Positions 34,480 through 43,760 of a stretch of DNA of 64,000 nt are shown piece after piece. The notes below the pieces were generated by a model. That model was not told the origin of the DNA, made no database searches, and saw nothing but the letters and a program-made list of their open reading frames with translations. The first letter of the stretch is position 1. Each line of letters begins with the position of its first letter. The translations under genes and the position numbers were made by a program. The stretch lies in NCBI GenBank assembly GCA_964623515.1, contig CAZURV010000002.1, positions 84,404 to 148,403 on the forward strand, given 5' to 3'. The DNA is from RUG714 sp964623515. Its GTDB lineage: Bacteria > Bacillota > Clostridia > Oscillospirales > Acutalibacteraceae.

Positions 34480-34711
34480 ATTTATTTTATTTATTTTTAC
34501 TAAATATTTAAAATAATAATATTTTATTACATTAAAAAAGTATACACAATCAGATAATTTTTTGTTGAAAATCATATTATATTATGGTAAAATAAAATAT
34601 ATATTTTTTTATCGGCTTTCTGTTATTCGGATTTACATATTTTGGTTTAATCCTTGAATAAAATATTTCAGAATTCGAAACTAAAATTATCAGCAAAACA
34701 GGAGAAATTAA
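34480..34711. other. AT-rich region upstream of dnaA, probable part of oriC
   Basis: A stretch of very high A+T between the divergent rpmH and dnaA promoters, typical of a DNA unwinding region. I see no exact TTATCCACA DnaA box; GTATACACA (34550-34558) differs from TTATNCACA at one position. The assignment rests on gene order and base composition. Confidence 0.5.
34565..34593 (+). promoter_or_regulatory. dnaA: Promoter of dnaA
   Basis: TTGAAA (34565-34570), 17-base spacer, TAAAAT (34588-34593), about 118 bases before the ATG. Confidence 0.6.
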
Positions 34712-36058
34712 ATGAAATCATTTAAAGATGTTTTTCAAACCGTTAAGAATACCATAAAATCAAATATTTCCGAAACAGCGGCAAACTTATGGGTTGAACC
34801 TTTGGAATTCATTAAATATGAAGATAATATCGTAACAATAAACTGCGGAGAAAGTTTTGTAAAAAATATTGTTATTGAAAACAAATATGCAGAATTATGG
34901 AAAAAAGGATTTGAAGAAACCCTCGGTTTTCCCGTAAAAATCAATTTTCTTGATAATGAAGAAGCTTTTTCGGAACAAGAAGAAGAAAACGGAGAAAATT
35001 CTTCCTATCAGATAGTCAACGGAGATGAAGAAAAAGAAACTTTTGATAATTTTGTTGTCGGGCCTTCCAATAAATTTGCACATGCTGCCGCTCTTGCGGT
35101 AACCATGAATCCGGGAGGCATCAACAATAAAAACGGAATGAATTATAATCCGCTGTTTATTTACGGAGACTCCGGTCTCGGAAAAACGCATCTTTTAAGA
35201 GCTATTGCAAATGAAATCAAAAAGCGTTATCCCGAAATGAAAATTATTTTTGTTCATACTGAAGAATTTACAAATGAGTTTATTTATCATCTCGGAAATA
35301 AAACAACTTCTGTTTTTCACGATAAATACAGAAAAGCAGACGTTCTAATTTTTGACGACGTTCAGTTTTTATCCGGCAGAACACAAACGCAGGAAGAATT
35401 TTTTCACACAATGAACTCTATCGTCAGTGCAGGAAAACAGATTGTTCTTTCATCAGATCGTCCTCCCAGAGAAATAGAAACCCTTGCAAACAGAATCAGG
35501 AATCGCCTTGAAGGTGGTCTTCTTGCAGACATTCAGCCTCCTGAACTTGAAACAAGAATCGCAATCATTAAAAATAAAGCGGAAAAATATGATTTGGAAC
35601 TCAACGATGATTATATTATTGAGTATATTGCCGAAAGAGTAAAAAACGATATAAGACAACTTGAAGGAGTTGTAAAAAAACTTAAAGCTTTCAGTACACT
35701 TAATATTCCGATAAATATCAGTGTTGTTCAAAATGTTATAAAAGATATTATTACAAATAACAGACCGATTCCTCAGACAACGGAAAAAATTATTCTTGAA
35801 GTTTCAAGAATATACAACATTCCTATCGACGATATCTATTCAAAAAAGAGAAACGCTTCCATTTCAAATGCTCGTCAGATATGTATGTATATTATTAGAA
35901 ACGTTACAGGCCTTACATTTGAAGAAATAGGAAAAAAATTTGATAAAAATCATGCTACCGTTATGCATGCAATTTATCAGGTAGAAGATAAAATCAAACA
36001 TGATTCAACATTAAAAGCACAGATTTCAGATATAATAAAAAATGTAAAAAATATTTGA
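34712..36058 (+). CDS. dnaA: Chromosomal replication initiator DnaA
   Basis: 448 aa. Domain I (1-80), acidic linker domain II (about 82-110, Glu-rich), AAA+ domain III with Walker A GDSGLGKTHL (about 152-161) and Walker B LIFDDVQFL (about 213), then DNA-binding domain IV with the signature DKNHATVMHA near residue 420. It binds oriC and opens it. GGAGAAATTAA precedes the ATG. Confidence 0.98.
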   Translation: MKSFKDVFQTVKNTIKSNISETAANLWVEPLEFIKYEDNIVTINCGESFVKNIVIENKYAELWKKGFEETLGFPVKINFLDNEEAFSEQEEENGENSSYQIVNGDEEKETFDNFVVGPSNKFAHAAALAVTMNPGGINNKNGMNYNPLFIYGDSGLGKTHLLRAIANEIKKRYPEMKIIFVHTEEFTNEFIYHLGNKTTSVFHDKYRKADVLIFDDVQFLSGRTQTQEEFFHTMNSIVSAGKQIVLSSDRPPREIETLANRIRNRLEGGLLADIQPPELETRIAIIKNKAEKYDLELNDDYIIEYIAERVKNDIRQLEGVVKKLKAFSTLNIPINISVVQNVIKDIITNNRPIPQTTEKIILEVSRIYNIPIDDIYSKKRNASISNARQICMYIIRNVTGLTFEEIGKKFDKNHATVMHAIYQVEDKIKHDSTLKAQISDIIKNVKNI

Positions 36059-36078
36059 TGCTATAAATTAACATCTTT

Positions 36079-36230
36079 TTAACAATTAACAATCATTTAT
36101 TAACAATATCAACTTTCCGTTTTTTCTTTTTTGTTTCACAACATTTCACGTTTTTTTATCAACAAAATGAAAAACATGTGAAACCATATATTTATATATC
36201 TATCCAAGACTTTTTAACAATATTAACACT
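36079..36230 (+). repeat. Clustered TTAACAAT repeats between dnaA and dnaN
   Basis: Exact TTAACAAT octamers start at 36079, 36086, 36100 and 36214, all in the same orientation, with a fifth partial copy (TTAACACT) at 36223. They lie in a 273-base AT-rich gap between dnaA and dnaN, a usual place for oriC elements. They could be binding sites for an initiation factor or simply AT-rich simple sequence. Confidence 0.55.
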
Positions 36231-36251
36231 CCATACTACTAATGCTATTAT
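36223..36251 (+). promoter_or_regulatory. dnaN: Possible promoter of dnaN
   Basis: TTAACA (36223-36228), 17-base spacer, TATTAT (36246-36251), about 80 bases before the dnaN ATG. The match to consensus is moderate. Confidence 0.4.
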
Positions 36252-36331
36252 ACATATAAACTGTTCTATGATAATAAAAGGATTAACTCATTTATTCTTT
36301 TTGGGTTAAATCTAAAAAAAGGAGAAGAAAA

Positions 36332-37441
36332 ATGAAATTTATATGCAATACAAATGAATTATCAGCCGCTTGTCAGGCTGTTGCAAAAGCAGTTTCTCAA
36401 AAATCCAGCCTTCCTGCGATTGAAGGCATTTTTATCAATGCGGAAAATAATATGCTTACAATAACCGGATATGATCTCGAACTCGGCATAACTACCAAAA
36501 TTGAGGCAAACGTGGAAGAAGAAGGTGCAGTTATCATTGAAGCCAGAAAACTCTGTGAAATTGTGCGAAGTATGCCTCTTGAAACAATAAGCATAACCTG
36601 TGATGAAAGGCAGATGTGTTATATTAAATCGGGAAACACGGAATTTTCAATTATCGGAATAAATGCAGAAGAATATCCCGAGCTTCCCATTGTTGAAAAC
36701 GGAACGGAATTGAATCTGGATACCGAAACGTTCAAAAAGATGATAAAACAAACAGTTTTTGCCTGTGCCGTAGTGGATTCAAAGCCTGTTCATATGGGAG
36801 TAAAATTTGAAATAAGCAGAAATACAATGTGTATGATTGCTGTTGACGGATTTCGTCTTGCAATAAGAAAAGAGAAAATAAAATATACCGGGGAAGAACT
36901 TAATTTTGTTGTTCCTTCAAAAACGCTTAATGAAATACTTAAACTTACGGCTGATGAAAATGACAGCGGAATTGAATTATATCTCGGGAAAAGACACATT
37001 GTTTTTAAAATAGGAAACTATTCTATAATCAGTCGTCTTCTTGAAGGAGAATTTCTTAATTATAAATCGGCAATTCCGAATGGATGCACAACACAGACTG
37101 TTATCGATACCGATGTTCTGCTCAAATCAATTGAGAGAACAGCAGTTGTTATTGTTGATAGATTAAAAAGTCCGGTAAGATGTATATTCGGAGATGATGA
37201 AATAAAAATTTCATGTATTACTTCAAATATACGCGTATTTGATAAAATTCCTGCTTCCGTTCTCGGAAACAGAATAGAAATCGGATTTAATTCAAAGTAT
37301 TTTATGGATGCACTTAAAAATGCAGATTGTGACGAAGTAAAAATTGAACTCAGCGGTCCACTTAGTCCCATAAAAATCACGCCGGTAAAAAGTGAAGAAT
37401 TTTTATTCCTTGTTCTTCCAGTAAGGCTTAAAAGCGAATAA
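36332..37441 (+). CDS. dnaN: DNA polymerase III beta subunit (sliding clamp)
   Basis: 369 aa, three repeated clamp domains of about 120 residues each. N-terminal MKFICNTNELSAACQAVAKA and C-terminal SPIKITPVKSEEFLFLVLPVRL are typical, ending in the hydrophobic cleft region that binds clamp partners. AAGGAGAAG precedes the ATG. The stop overlaps the yaaA start as TAATG. Confidence 0.97.
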   Translation: MKFICNTNELSAACQAVAKAVSQKSSLPAIEGIFINAENNMLTITGYDLELGITTKIEANVEEEGAVIIEARKLCEIVRSMPLETISITCDERQMCYIKSGNTEFSIIGINAEEYPELPIVENGTELNLDTETFKKMIKQTVFACAVVDSKPVHMGVKFEISRNTMCMIAVDGFRLAIRKEKIKYTGEELNFVVPSKTLNEILKLTADENDSGIELYLGKRHIVFKIGNYSIISRLLEGEFLNYKSAIPNGCTTQTVIDTDVLLKSIERTAVVIVDRLKSPVRCIFGDDEIKISCITSNIRVFDKIPASVLGNRIEIGFNSKYFMDALKNADCDEVKIELSGPLSPIKITPVKSEEFLFLVLPVRLKSE

Positions 37442-37689
37442 TGAAAAAAATAAAAATTACAATAAAAAATAAAAAAGTTGAAAATATAAAAATAAATACC
37501 GAATATATTAAACTGGATTCTTTTTTAAAATATGCAAATGTTGTTTCAAGCGGAGGAGAAGCAAAAATAATAATCAAAGATGGATTGATTAAGGTAAACA
37601 ATGCTGTCTGCAGGGCAAGAGGCAAAAAAATTTATCAGAAAGATTTTGTTGAGTATGATAATGTAATTTATAAAATATCGGAAGAATGA
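37441..37689 (+). CDS. yaaA: S4-domain RNA-binding protein YaaA
   Basis: 82 aa. A single S4 domain (about 22-72: IKLDSFLKYANVVSSGGEAK, then IIKDGLIKVNNAVCRARGKK), preceded by an N-terminal strand rich in Lys and Ile. This small protein sits between dnaN and recF in most Firmicutes; a role in 50S assembly is proposed for its homologue. It overlaps both neighbours. Confidence 0.92.
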   Translation: MKKIKITIKNKKVENIKINTEYIKLDSFLKYANVVSSGGEAKIIIKDGLIKVNNAVCRARGKKIYQKDFVEYDNVIYKISEE

Positions 37690-38792
37690 TTGTTAAAAGT
37701 ATAGAAATTAAAAATTTCAGAAATATTAAATATGCAGATTTACTTTTCTGCAACGGAGTTAATATTATTTACGGTGAAAACGCGCAGGGTAAAACAAATA
37801 TTTTAGAGGCTTTATGGCTTTTTACTGGAACAAAAAGTTTCCGCGGAACGAAAGATTCAGACCAAATAAAATTCGGAGAACAAAAATCCTCTTTAAAAAC
37901 AAATTTTTTTGCTGAAAACCGCTCTCAATGTGCGGAAATACAGATTGAAGAAAAAAAAAGCGTTTATCTGAATGAAATAAAACGAACAAGTATAACTGCT
38001 TTTAACGGAAAATTTCCGGCTGTTATTTTTTCTCCCGAACATCTTTTCCTTGTTAAAGGCGGACCGTATGAAAGGCGTAAATTTATAGACAATGCGCTTT
38101 GTCAGATAAAACCGAGTTTTAACGAATTTTTGACGAAATACAAAAAAAATTTATTGCAGCGGAACGCTCTTCTCAAAAAATTCGAAAAAAACAAGAATCT
38201 TTCGGTTATGCTTGATATTTTTGAAGAAAATCTTGCGCATATCGGCACGAAAATTATCTATCAAAGAAAAAAATATCTGGAAGTGCTTGAAAAAGAAGCA
38301 AAAGAAGTTTATAGGGGCATTTCTTCAAATAAAGAAGAGATAAGCATAGAATATATTAACGACAATCAAATTATAGGAAAAAATGAAAAAGAGACAGAAA
38401 AAATTTATGCCGAAAAACTTTTAAAAAGTCGTAGCGAAGATATTTTAACCGGAACAACAAGCGTGGGTCCGCATAGAGATGATATAAATATAAAGGTTAA
38501 CGGTATATCTGCAAGGAAATTCGGTTCACAGGGACAGCAAAGAAGCTGTGTTCTTGCTCTCAAGCTTGGCGAGGCAGCAGTTCTAAAAGAAAAAAACGGA
38601 GAACAGCCTATCGCTTTGCTTGATGATGTTATGAGCGAATTGGATGAAAGCAGACAGGATTATATTCTTCATAAAATAAGCGGATGGCAGGTTTTTATAA
38701 CCTGTTGCGAACCGGAAACAATCTTAAAGCTGAAGGGCGGAAAAACGTTTAAGGCGGAAAATGGAAAAATAACCGAGGCGGAAAAGAAATAA
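37686..38792 (+). CDS. recF: DNA repair ATPase RecF
   Basis: 368 aa SMC-like ATPase that helps load RecA at gaps. Walker A GENAQGKTNILEAL (about 34-47), signature region SQGQQRSCVLALKL (about 280-293) and Walker B IALLDDVMSELDE (about 306-318). It starts in an ATGA overlap with yaaA and ends in a TAATG overlap with remB. Confidence 0.96.
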   Translation: MIVKSIEIKNFRNIKYADLLFCNGVNIIYGENAQGKTNILEALWLFTGTKSFRGTKDSDQIKFGEQKSSLKTNFFAENRSQCAEIQIEEKKSVYLNEIKRTSITAFNGKFPAVIFSPEHLFLVKGGPYERRKFIDNALCQIKPSFNEFLTKYKKNLLQRNALLKKFEKNKNLSVMLDIFEENLAHIGTKIIYQRKKYLEVLEKEAKEVYRGISSNKEEISIEYINDNQIIGKNEKETEKIYAEKLLKSRSEDILTGTTSVGPHRDDINIKVNGISARKFGSQGQQRSCVLALKLGEAAVLKEKNGEQPIALLDDVMSELDESRQDYILHKISGWQVFITCCEPETILKLKGGKTFKAENGKITEAEKK

Positions 38793-39130
38793 TGTATCTT
38801 CATCTTGGAGAAGAAACCGTTATCAGAGACAAAAATATAATAGGTATATTTGATCTTGACAACACAACGGTTATGAAAAGCACAAGAAATTATCTCAGAA
38901 AAGCGACGGAAGAAGCACGGGTGCAAACCGTTTCGTATGAACTGCCAAAATCTTTTATTGTTACGGATGAAAAGACTTACAGCGTTTATATTTCACAGCT
39001 GATGCCGGCAACACTGGAAAAACGAATAAAAGAAAAAAATGAAGAAATCCTCTGCAAACAAACAGCGGACAAGCTTCAAAAAATAAAGGACGGCGCAAAA
39101 CGCCTTAGTGAACAGATAACCATTAAGTAA
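38792..39130 (+). CDS. remB: Matrix regulator RemB (DUF370/YaaB family)
   Basis: 112 aa. The core of about 85 residues (MYLHLGEETVIRDKNIIGIF, DLDNTTVMKSTRNYL, ELPKSFIVTDEKTYSVYIS) matches the small RemA/RemB fold, which in B. subtilis is linked to biofilm-matrix control. A 25-residue Lys/Glu-rich helical tail (after LEKRIKEKN) extends past the usual length. It is translationally coupled to recF and lies 12 bases ahead of gyrB, the standard location. Confidence 0.88.
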   Translation: MYLHLGEETVIRDKNIIGIFDLDNTTVMKSTRNYLRKATEEARVQTVSYELPKSFIVTDEKTYSVYISQLMPATLEKRIKEKNEEILCKQTADKLQKIKDGAKRLSEQITIK

Positions 39131-39142
39131 GGAGACGTTTTA

Positions 39143-41104
39143 ATGGAAAAAGAGAATATTGTTCTTGAAGAAGAGGATATGGATACCGTTGTAACGGAAA
39201 AATATGATGCAGACGCTATTCAGGTTCTTGAAGGGCTGGAAGCGGTGAGAAAAAGACCGGGAATGTATATAGGCTCAACAGGGCCGAAAGGGCTTCATCA
39301 TCTTGTTTATGAAATTGTTGACAACTCGATAGATGAAGCACTTGCCGGAGTCTGTACGCATATTGAAGTTGAAATACTTCCGGGAGATATTATTACGGTT
39401 CGCGATAACGGACGAGGTATCCCTGTGGGAATAAATGAAAAAACAGGGTTGCCTTCAGTAACTGTTGTACTTACCTTACTCCATGCCGGAGGAAAATTCG
39501 GCGGAAGCGGTTATAAAGTTTCCGGAGGGCTTCACGGAGTTGGTTCTTCTGTTGTAAACGCGCTTTCCGAATGGCTTGAAGTTGAAGTAACGCAGGAAGG
39601 CCACATTTACCGTCAGCGTTTTGAAAGAGGAAATGCAGTTACCGACCTTGAAATTTCCGGGGATGCCGACGGACATGGTACTTTTATCAAATTTAAAGCG
39701 GATCCGAAAATATTTCAGGAAACAACCGCTTATGATTTTGAAACCTTGCAAGGAAGGCTTCGCGAGCAGGCGTTTTTAAACGCCGGGCTTTCCATCAGCC
39801 TCACGGATAAAAGAGGAGAAGAGGAACGAAAAGAAGTTTTTTGCTATGAAGGCGGAATTAAAACTTTTGTCGAACATCTCACGAAAGCACGCGAGCTTAC
39901 TCCGATTCACAGTGAAGTGATTCATTTTTCCACAACGCTTGAAGACAAATCTGCTGAAGTTGCACTCGCTTATAATGACAGCTATAATGAATGTATTTTA
40001 TCTTTTGCAAATAACATAAGAACGGTAGACGGTGGTACACATGAAACGGGTTTCCGTTCTGCGCTAACAAGAGTTTTTAATAATTACGGAAGAAAATTCG
40101 GAATTCTCAAAGATAACGATGCAAACCTGAAAAACAATGATGTTCTTGAAGGGCTTATTGCGGTTGTAAGCGTTAAACTTACCGAAGCGGAATTTGAAGG
40201 ACAGACGAAGGGAAAGCTCGGAAATACCGAAATGACGCAGATGGTTTCAAAGATGACTTATAATAAGCTGATGACTTATTTTGAGGAAAATCCACAAGTT
40301 GCAAAAACCATATTTGAAAAAGCCCTTGAAGCGTCGAGAGCAAGGGAAGCGGCGAGAAAAGCAAAAGATCTTGCAAGAAGAAAAAACGCGTTCAACGACA
40401 CACATCTTCCCGGTAAACTTGCCGACTGTACGGAAAGAGATCCTGCGAAATCAGAATTGTTTATCGTTGAGGGTGATTCTGCAGGAGGGTCTGCTAAAAA
40501 CGGCAGAGACAGAAAAAACCAAGCGATTTTAGCTCTTTGGGGAAAAATGCTCAACGTTGAAAAAGCACGTATAGACAAAGTTCTCGGAAATGAAAAACTT
40601 ACGCCTGTTGTGCTTTCGCTTGGTACGGGAATCGGTGAAGATTTTGATATCAGCAAACTCCGTTATGATAAAGTTGTTATTATGGCGGATGCCGATGTTG
40701 ACGGTGCGCATATTCGTACGCTCCTTTTGACTTTCTTTTTCAGATATATGAAACCGATTGTTGAGCAGGGGCATGTTTATCTTGCCTGTCCTCCGCTTTT
40801 CAGAGTCAGCAAAGGCAAAAAACACGAGTATGCATATGACGATAACGAGAGAGACCAGATTATAGAAGAATTTGGGGGCAGTGAAAAATGCTCCATTCAA
40901 CGCTATAAAGGTCTCGGTGAAATGGATGTAGATCAGCTTTGGGAAACAACAATGAATCCCGAAACAAGAATTATGAAGCGGGTTACGGTTGAAGACGCTG
41001 AAATGGCAGATCAGACTTTTTCAATTCTTATGGGAGATAAAGTTGAGCCGAGACGTGAATTTATCGAAACCAATGCGCAGTTTGTTGAAAACCTTGATAT
41101 TTAA
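39143..41104 (+). CDS. gyrB: DNA gyrase subunit B
   Basis: 653 aa GHKL ATPase. ATP-site motifs: EIVDNSIDEALAG (about 58-70), VRDNGRGIPVG (about 88-98) and GGLHGVGSSVVNAL (about 127-140). TOPRIM motif EGDSAGGSAKNGRDR near residue 437, metal DAD in IMADADVDGAHIR near 514. AAGGAG precedes the ATG. It forms gyrase with GyrA, encoded next. Confidence 0.97.
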   Translation: MEKENIVLEEEDMDTVVTEKYDADAIQVLEGLEAVRKRPGMYIGSTGPKGLHHLVYEIVDNSIDEALAGVCTHIEVEILPGDIITVRDNGRGIPVGINEKTGLPSVTVVLTLLHAGGKFGGSGYKVSGGLHGVGSSVVNALSEWLEVEVTQEGHIYRQRFERGNAVTDLEISGDADGHGTFIKFKADPKIFQETTAYDFETLQGRLREQAFLNAGLSISLTDKRGEEERKEVFCYEGGIKTFVEHLTKARELTPIHSEVIHFSTTLEDKSAEVALAYNDSYNECILSFANNIRTVDGGTHETGFRSALTRVFNNYGRKFGILKDNDANLKNNDVLEGLIAVVSVKLTEAEFEGQTKGKLGNTEMTQMVSKMTYNKLMTYFEENPQVAKTIFEKALEASRAREAARKAKDLARRKNAFNDTHLPGKLADCTERDPAKSELFIVEGDSAGGSAKNGRDRKNQAILALWGKMLNVEKARIDKVLGNEKLTPVVLSLGTGIGEDFDISKLRYDKVVIMADADVDGAHIRTLLLTFFFRYMKPIVEQGHVYLACPPLFRVSKGKKHEYAYDDNERDQIIEEFGGSEKCSIQRYKGLGEMDVDQLWETTMNPETRIMKRVTVEDAEMADQTFSILMGDKVEPRREFIETNAQFVENLDI

Positions 41105-41221
41105 AAATCGGTTATTTATTCATCGGTCTTCGGTACAGATGAAAAAAAGAGAGAGTTATATTCAGATAAATAATTTATAAGATTGGCGGCGGACAAGCCG
41201 TCGTTAAAAAGCGGTGAAAAA

Positions 41222-43741
41222 ATGAGCGAAGTTTTTGAAAATGAAAAAATCATGGATGTTGAAATCAATAAAGAAGTCCGTCAAGCATTTCTTGATTATT
41301 CAATGAGCGTTATTGTACAGCGTGCATTGCCCGATGTAAGGGACGGACTGAAACCCGTACACAGAAGAATTCTTTACACGATGTTTGAGAATAATCTTTA
41401 TCCAACGGTGGCATACCGTAAATGTGCGGATACGGTTGGTGCAGTACTCGGCAGATATCATCCGCACGGGGATAGTTCAGTTTATGATGCAATGGTAAGG
41501 CTTGCACAGGATTTTTCAATGCGTCATCCCCTTGTTGACGGACACGGAAATTTCGGTTCTGTTGACGGCGATCCTGCTGCAGCGTACAGATATACCGAAA
41601 GCAGAATGAGCAAAATTGCAATGCAGATGTTGCGCGATATCGATAAAGAAACGGTTGACACAATGGGAAACTATGATGACCGTCTTCAAGAACCGACGGT
41701 TCTTCCGTCAAGATTTCCGAATTTGCTCGTTAACGGTTCAACCGGCATAGCCGTAGGTATGGCAACAAACATACCTCCACACAATCTGCGCGAGGTCGTT
41801 AACGGAATGTGCGCATATATCGACAATCCCGATATAACAACCGAAGAACTGATGCAGTACATAAAAGGACCGGACTTTCCGACAGCCGGAATCATTATGG
41901 GCAGAAGCGGAATACGTCAGGCGTACGAAACAGGAAGAGGAAAGATTATCGTCCGCGCACGAACCGAAATTAAAGAAACAAAAACAGGAAAATATCAGAT
42001 AATTGTAACAGAGCTTCCTTATCAGGTAAATAAGGCACGGCTTATTGAAAACATTGCACAGCTTGTAAAAGATAAAAAAATGGACGGAATTTCCGATATT
42101 AACGATTATTCGGACCGAAAAGGAATGGAGGTTGTTATTGACCTCAAGCGTGAGGCGGTTCCGGAGGTTGTACTTAATCAGCTTTTCTCTTTCACACAGC
42201 TTCAGATTTCTTACGGTATAATAAATCTTGCGCTAGTTAATAATGTTCCCAAAATCATGTCCCTCAAGCAGATGCTTGCAGAGTATGTAAAACATCAGGA
42301 AACGGTTATTAAAAGAAGAACTGTTTACGATTTAAACAAAGCAAAAGAGAGAGCGCATATATTAAAAGGCCTTTCTATTGCATTGGATAATATTGATGAA
42401 GTTGTGGAGATTCTGAAAAAATCACCATCTGTTCAGGATGGCAAGCAGGCACTTATGGACAGATTCTCGCTTGATGATGTACAGGCTGACGCAATTGTAA
42501 AAATGCGGCTGGGTCAGCTTACGGGTTTGGAACGGAGCAAAATTGAAGGCGAACTTGCAGAGCTTGAAGAGAAAATCGCCGAATATGAAGCCATTCTTGC
42601 CGATGAAAACAAGGTGCTACAGTTAGTTAAAGACGAAACAACTGAAATCGCTGAAAAATTTTCTGATGAAAGAAGAACCGAAATTTCAAATTACAGCGGC
42701 AGCGTTGAAGACGAGGATTTGATTCCGGTTGAAGAATGCATGATAACGCTTACGAGATACGGCTATATCAAAAGACAGACACTTGAAAGCTATCAGATAC
42801 AGCACCGCGGCGGTCACGGCATAAAGGGGATGACAAGGCGCGAAGAGGATTTAACCGAGAGTATGTTCTCCTGCTCAACGCACGATTATGTTATGTTCTT
42901 CACCAATCTCGGTAAGTGTTATCGCCTTAAAGGCTACAGAATACCGGAAGGATCAAGAATCAGCCGAGGAATCAATATAGTAAACCTTCTTCCGATTGAG
43001 GAAAACGAAAAAGTAACAGCCATGATGCGCGTTAAGGATTTTAAAGACGAAAGTAAATTCCTTTGTATGGTAACGCGCAAAGGCATTATTAAAAGAACAA
43101 GGCTGAATGAATATGACACACGCCGTAAAGGCGGGTTGATTGCCGTTGTGCTTGATGAGGGCGATGAGCTTGCATGGGTGAAACTGACCGGTGGAAACGA
43201 TGATTTGCTTGTTGCAACAAGAAAGGGAATGAGCATAAGGTTTAATGAAAATGACGCAAGACCAATCGGAAGAACAGCAAGGGGCGTAAAAGCGATTGAT
43301 TTGGCTGAAAATGACGAAGTTATAGGGATGAGCGTTATGGAAGAAGGCAAAACTATACTTACAGTCAGCACAACCGGATACGGCAGAAGAAGCACTCCCA
43401 GAGATTACCGCGTTCAGACTCGTGCCGGAAAGGGTCTTATAAATTACCATACAAGTAAATATGGAGAAGTTGCCGCAATCTGTACGCTTGATGATAACGA
43501 CGACGTTATTCTTATTTCGGAAGACGGTCTCATTATCAGAATGGAAAGCCGTGAAATCAGCATGTTTAAACGTCCTTCAAAAGGCGTTAAAGTGATGCAA
43601 ATGAAAGAAAGCGACCGTGTAATCAGTCTTGTAAGGACCGATCATGCGGAGGAAGATGTGCAAGTGGCTGATGAGGCCGAAAAAACCGCTGCTTCCGCAG
43701 AAACCACAGAAGAAAAAACGGAGGAAAATGCTGAAAACTAA
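41222..43741 (+). CDS. gyrA: DNA gyrase subunit A
   Basis: 839 aa from ATG 41222 (MSEVFENEKIMDVEINKEVR); an in-frame TTG at 41183 has no ribosome binding site. The catalytic Tyr is in AAYRYTESR (about 124). The quinolone-determining region reads HPHGDSSVYDA, keeping both the Ser and Asp found in susceptible enzymes. The C-terminal domain has six blades and a GyrA-box variant QHRGGHGIKG. A 50-residue acidic Glu/Ala/Thr tail ends the protein. Confidence 0.97.
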   Translation: MSEVFENEKIMDVEINKEVRQAFLDYSMSVIVQRALPDVRDGLKPVHRRILYTMFENNLYPTVAYRKCADTVGAVLGRYHPHGDSSVYDAMVRLAQDFSMRHPLVDGHGNFGSVDGDPAAAYRYTESRMSKIAMQMLRDIDKETVDTMGNYDDRLQEPTVLPSRFPNLLVNGSTGIAVGMATNIPPHNLREVVNGMCAYIDNPDITTEELMQYIKGPDFPTAGIIMGRSGIRQAYETGRGKIIVRARTEIKETKTGKYQIIVTELPYQVNKARLIENIAQLVKDKKMDGISDINDYSDRKGMEVVIDLKREAVPEVVLNQLFSFTQLQISYGIINLALVNNVPKIMSLKQMLAEYVKHQETVIKRRTVYDLNKAKERAHILKGLSIALDNIDEVVEILKKSPSVQDGKQALMDRFSLDDVQADAIVKMRLGQLTGLERSKIEGELAELEEKIAEYEAILADENKVLQLVKDETTEIAEKFSDERRTEISNYSGSVEDEDLIPVEECMITLTRYGYIKRQTLESYQIQHRGGHGIKGMTRREEDLTESMFSCSTHDYVMFFTNLGKCYRLKGYRIPEGSRISRGINIVNLLPIEENEKVTAMMRVKDFKDESKFLCMVTRKGIIKRTRLNEYDTRRKGGLIAVVLDEGDELAWVKLTGGNDDLLVATRKGMSIRFNENDARPIGRTARGVKAIDLAENDEVIGMSVMEEGKTILTVSTTGYGRRSTPRDYRVQTRAGKGLINYHTSKYGEVAAICTLDDNDDVILISEDGLIIRMESREISMFKRPSKGVKVMQMKESDRVISLVRTDHAEEDVQVADEAEKTAASAETTEEKTEENAEN

Positions 43742-43760
43742 CATTCGGTGAAAACAAATT

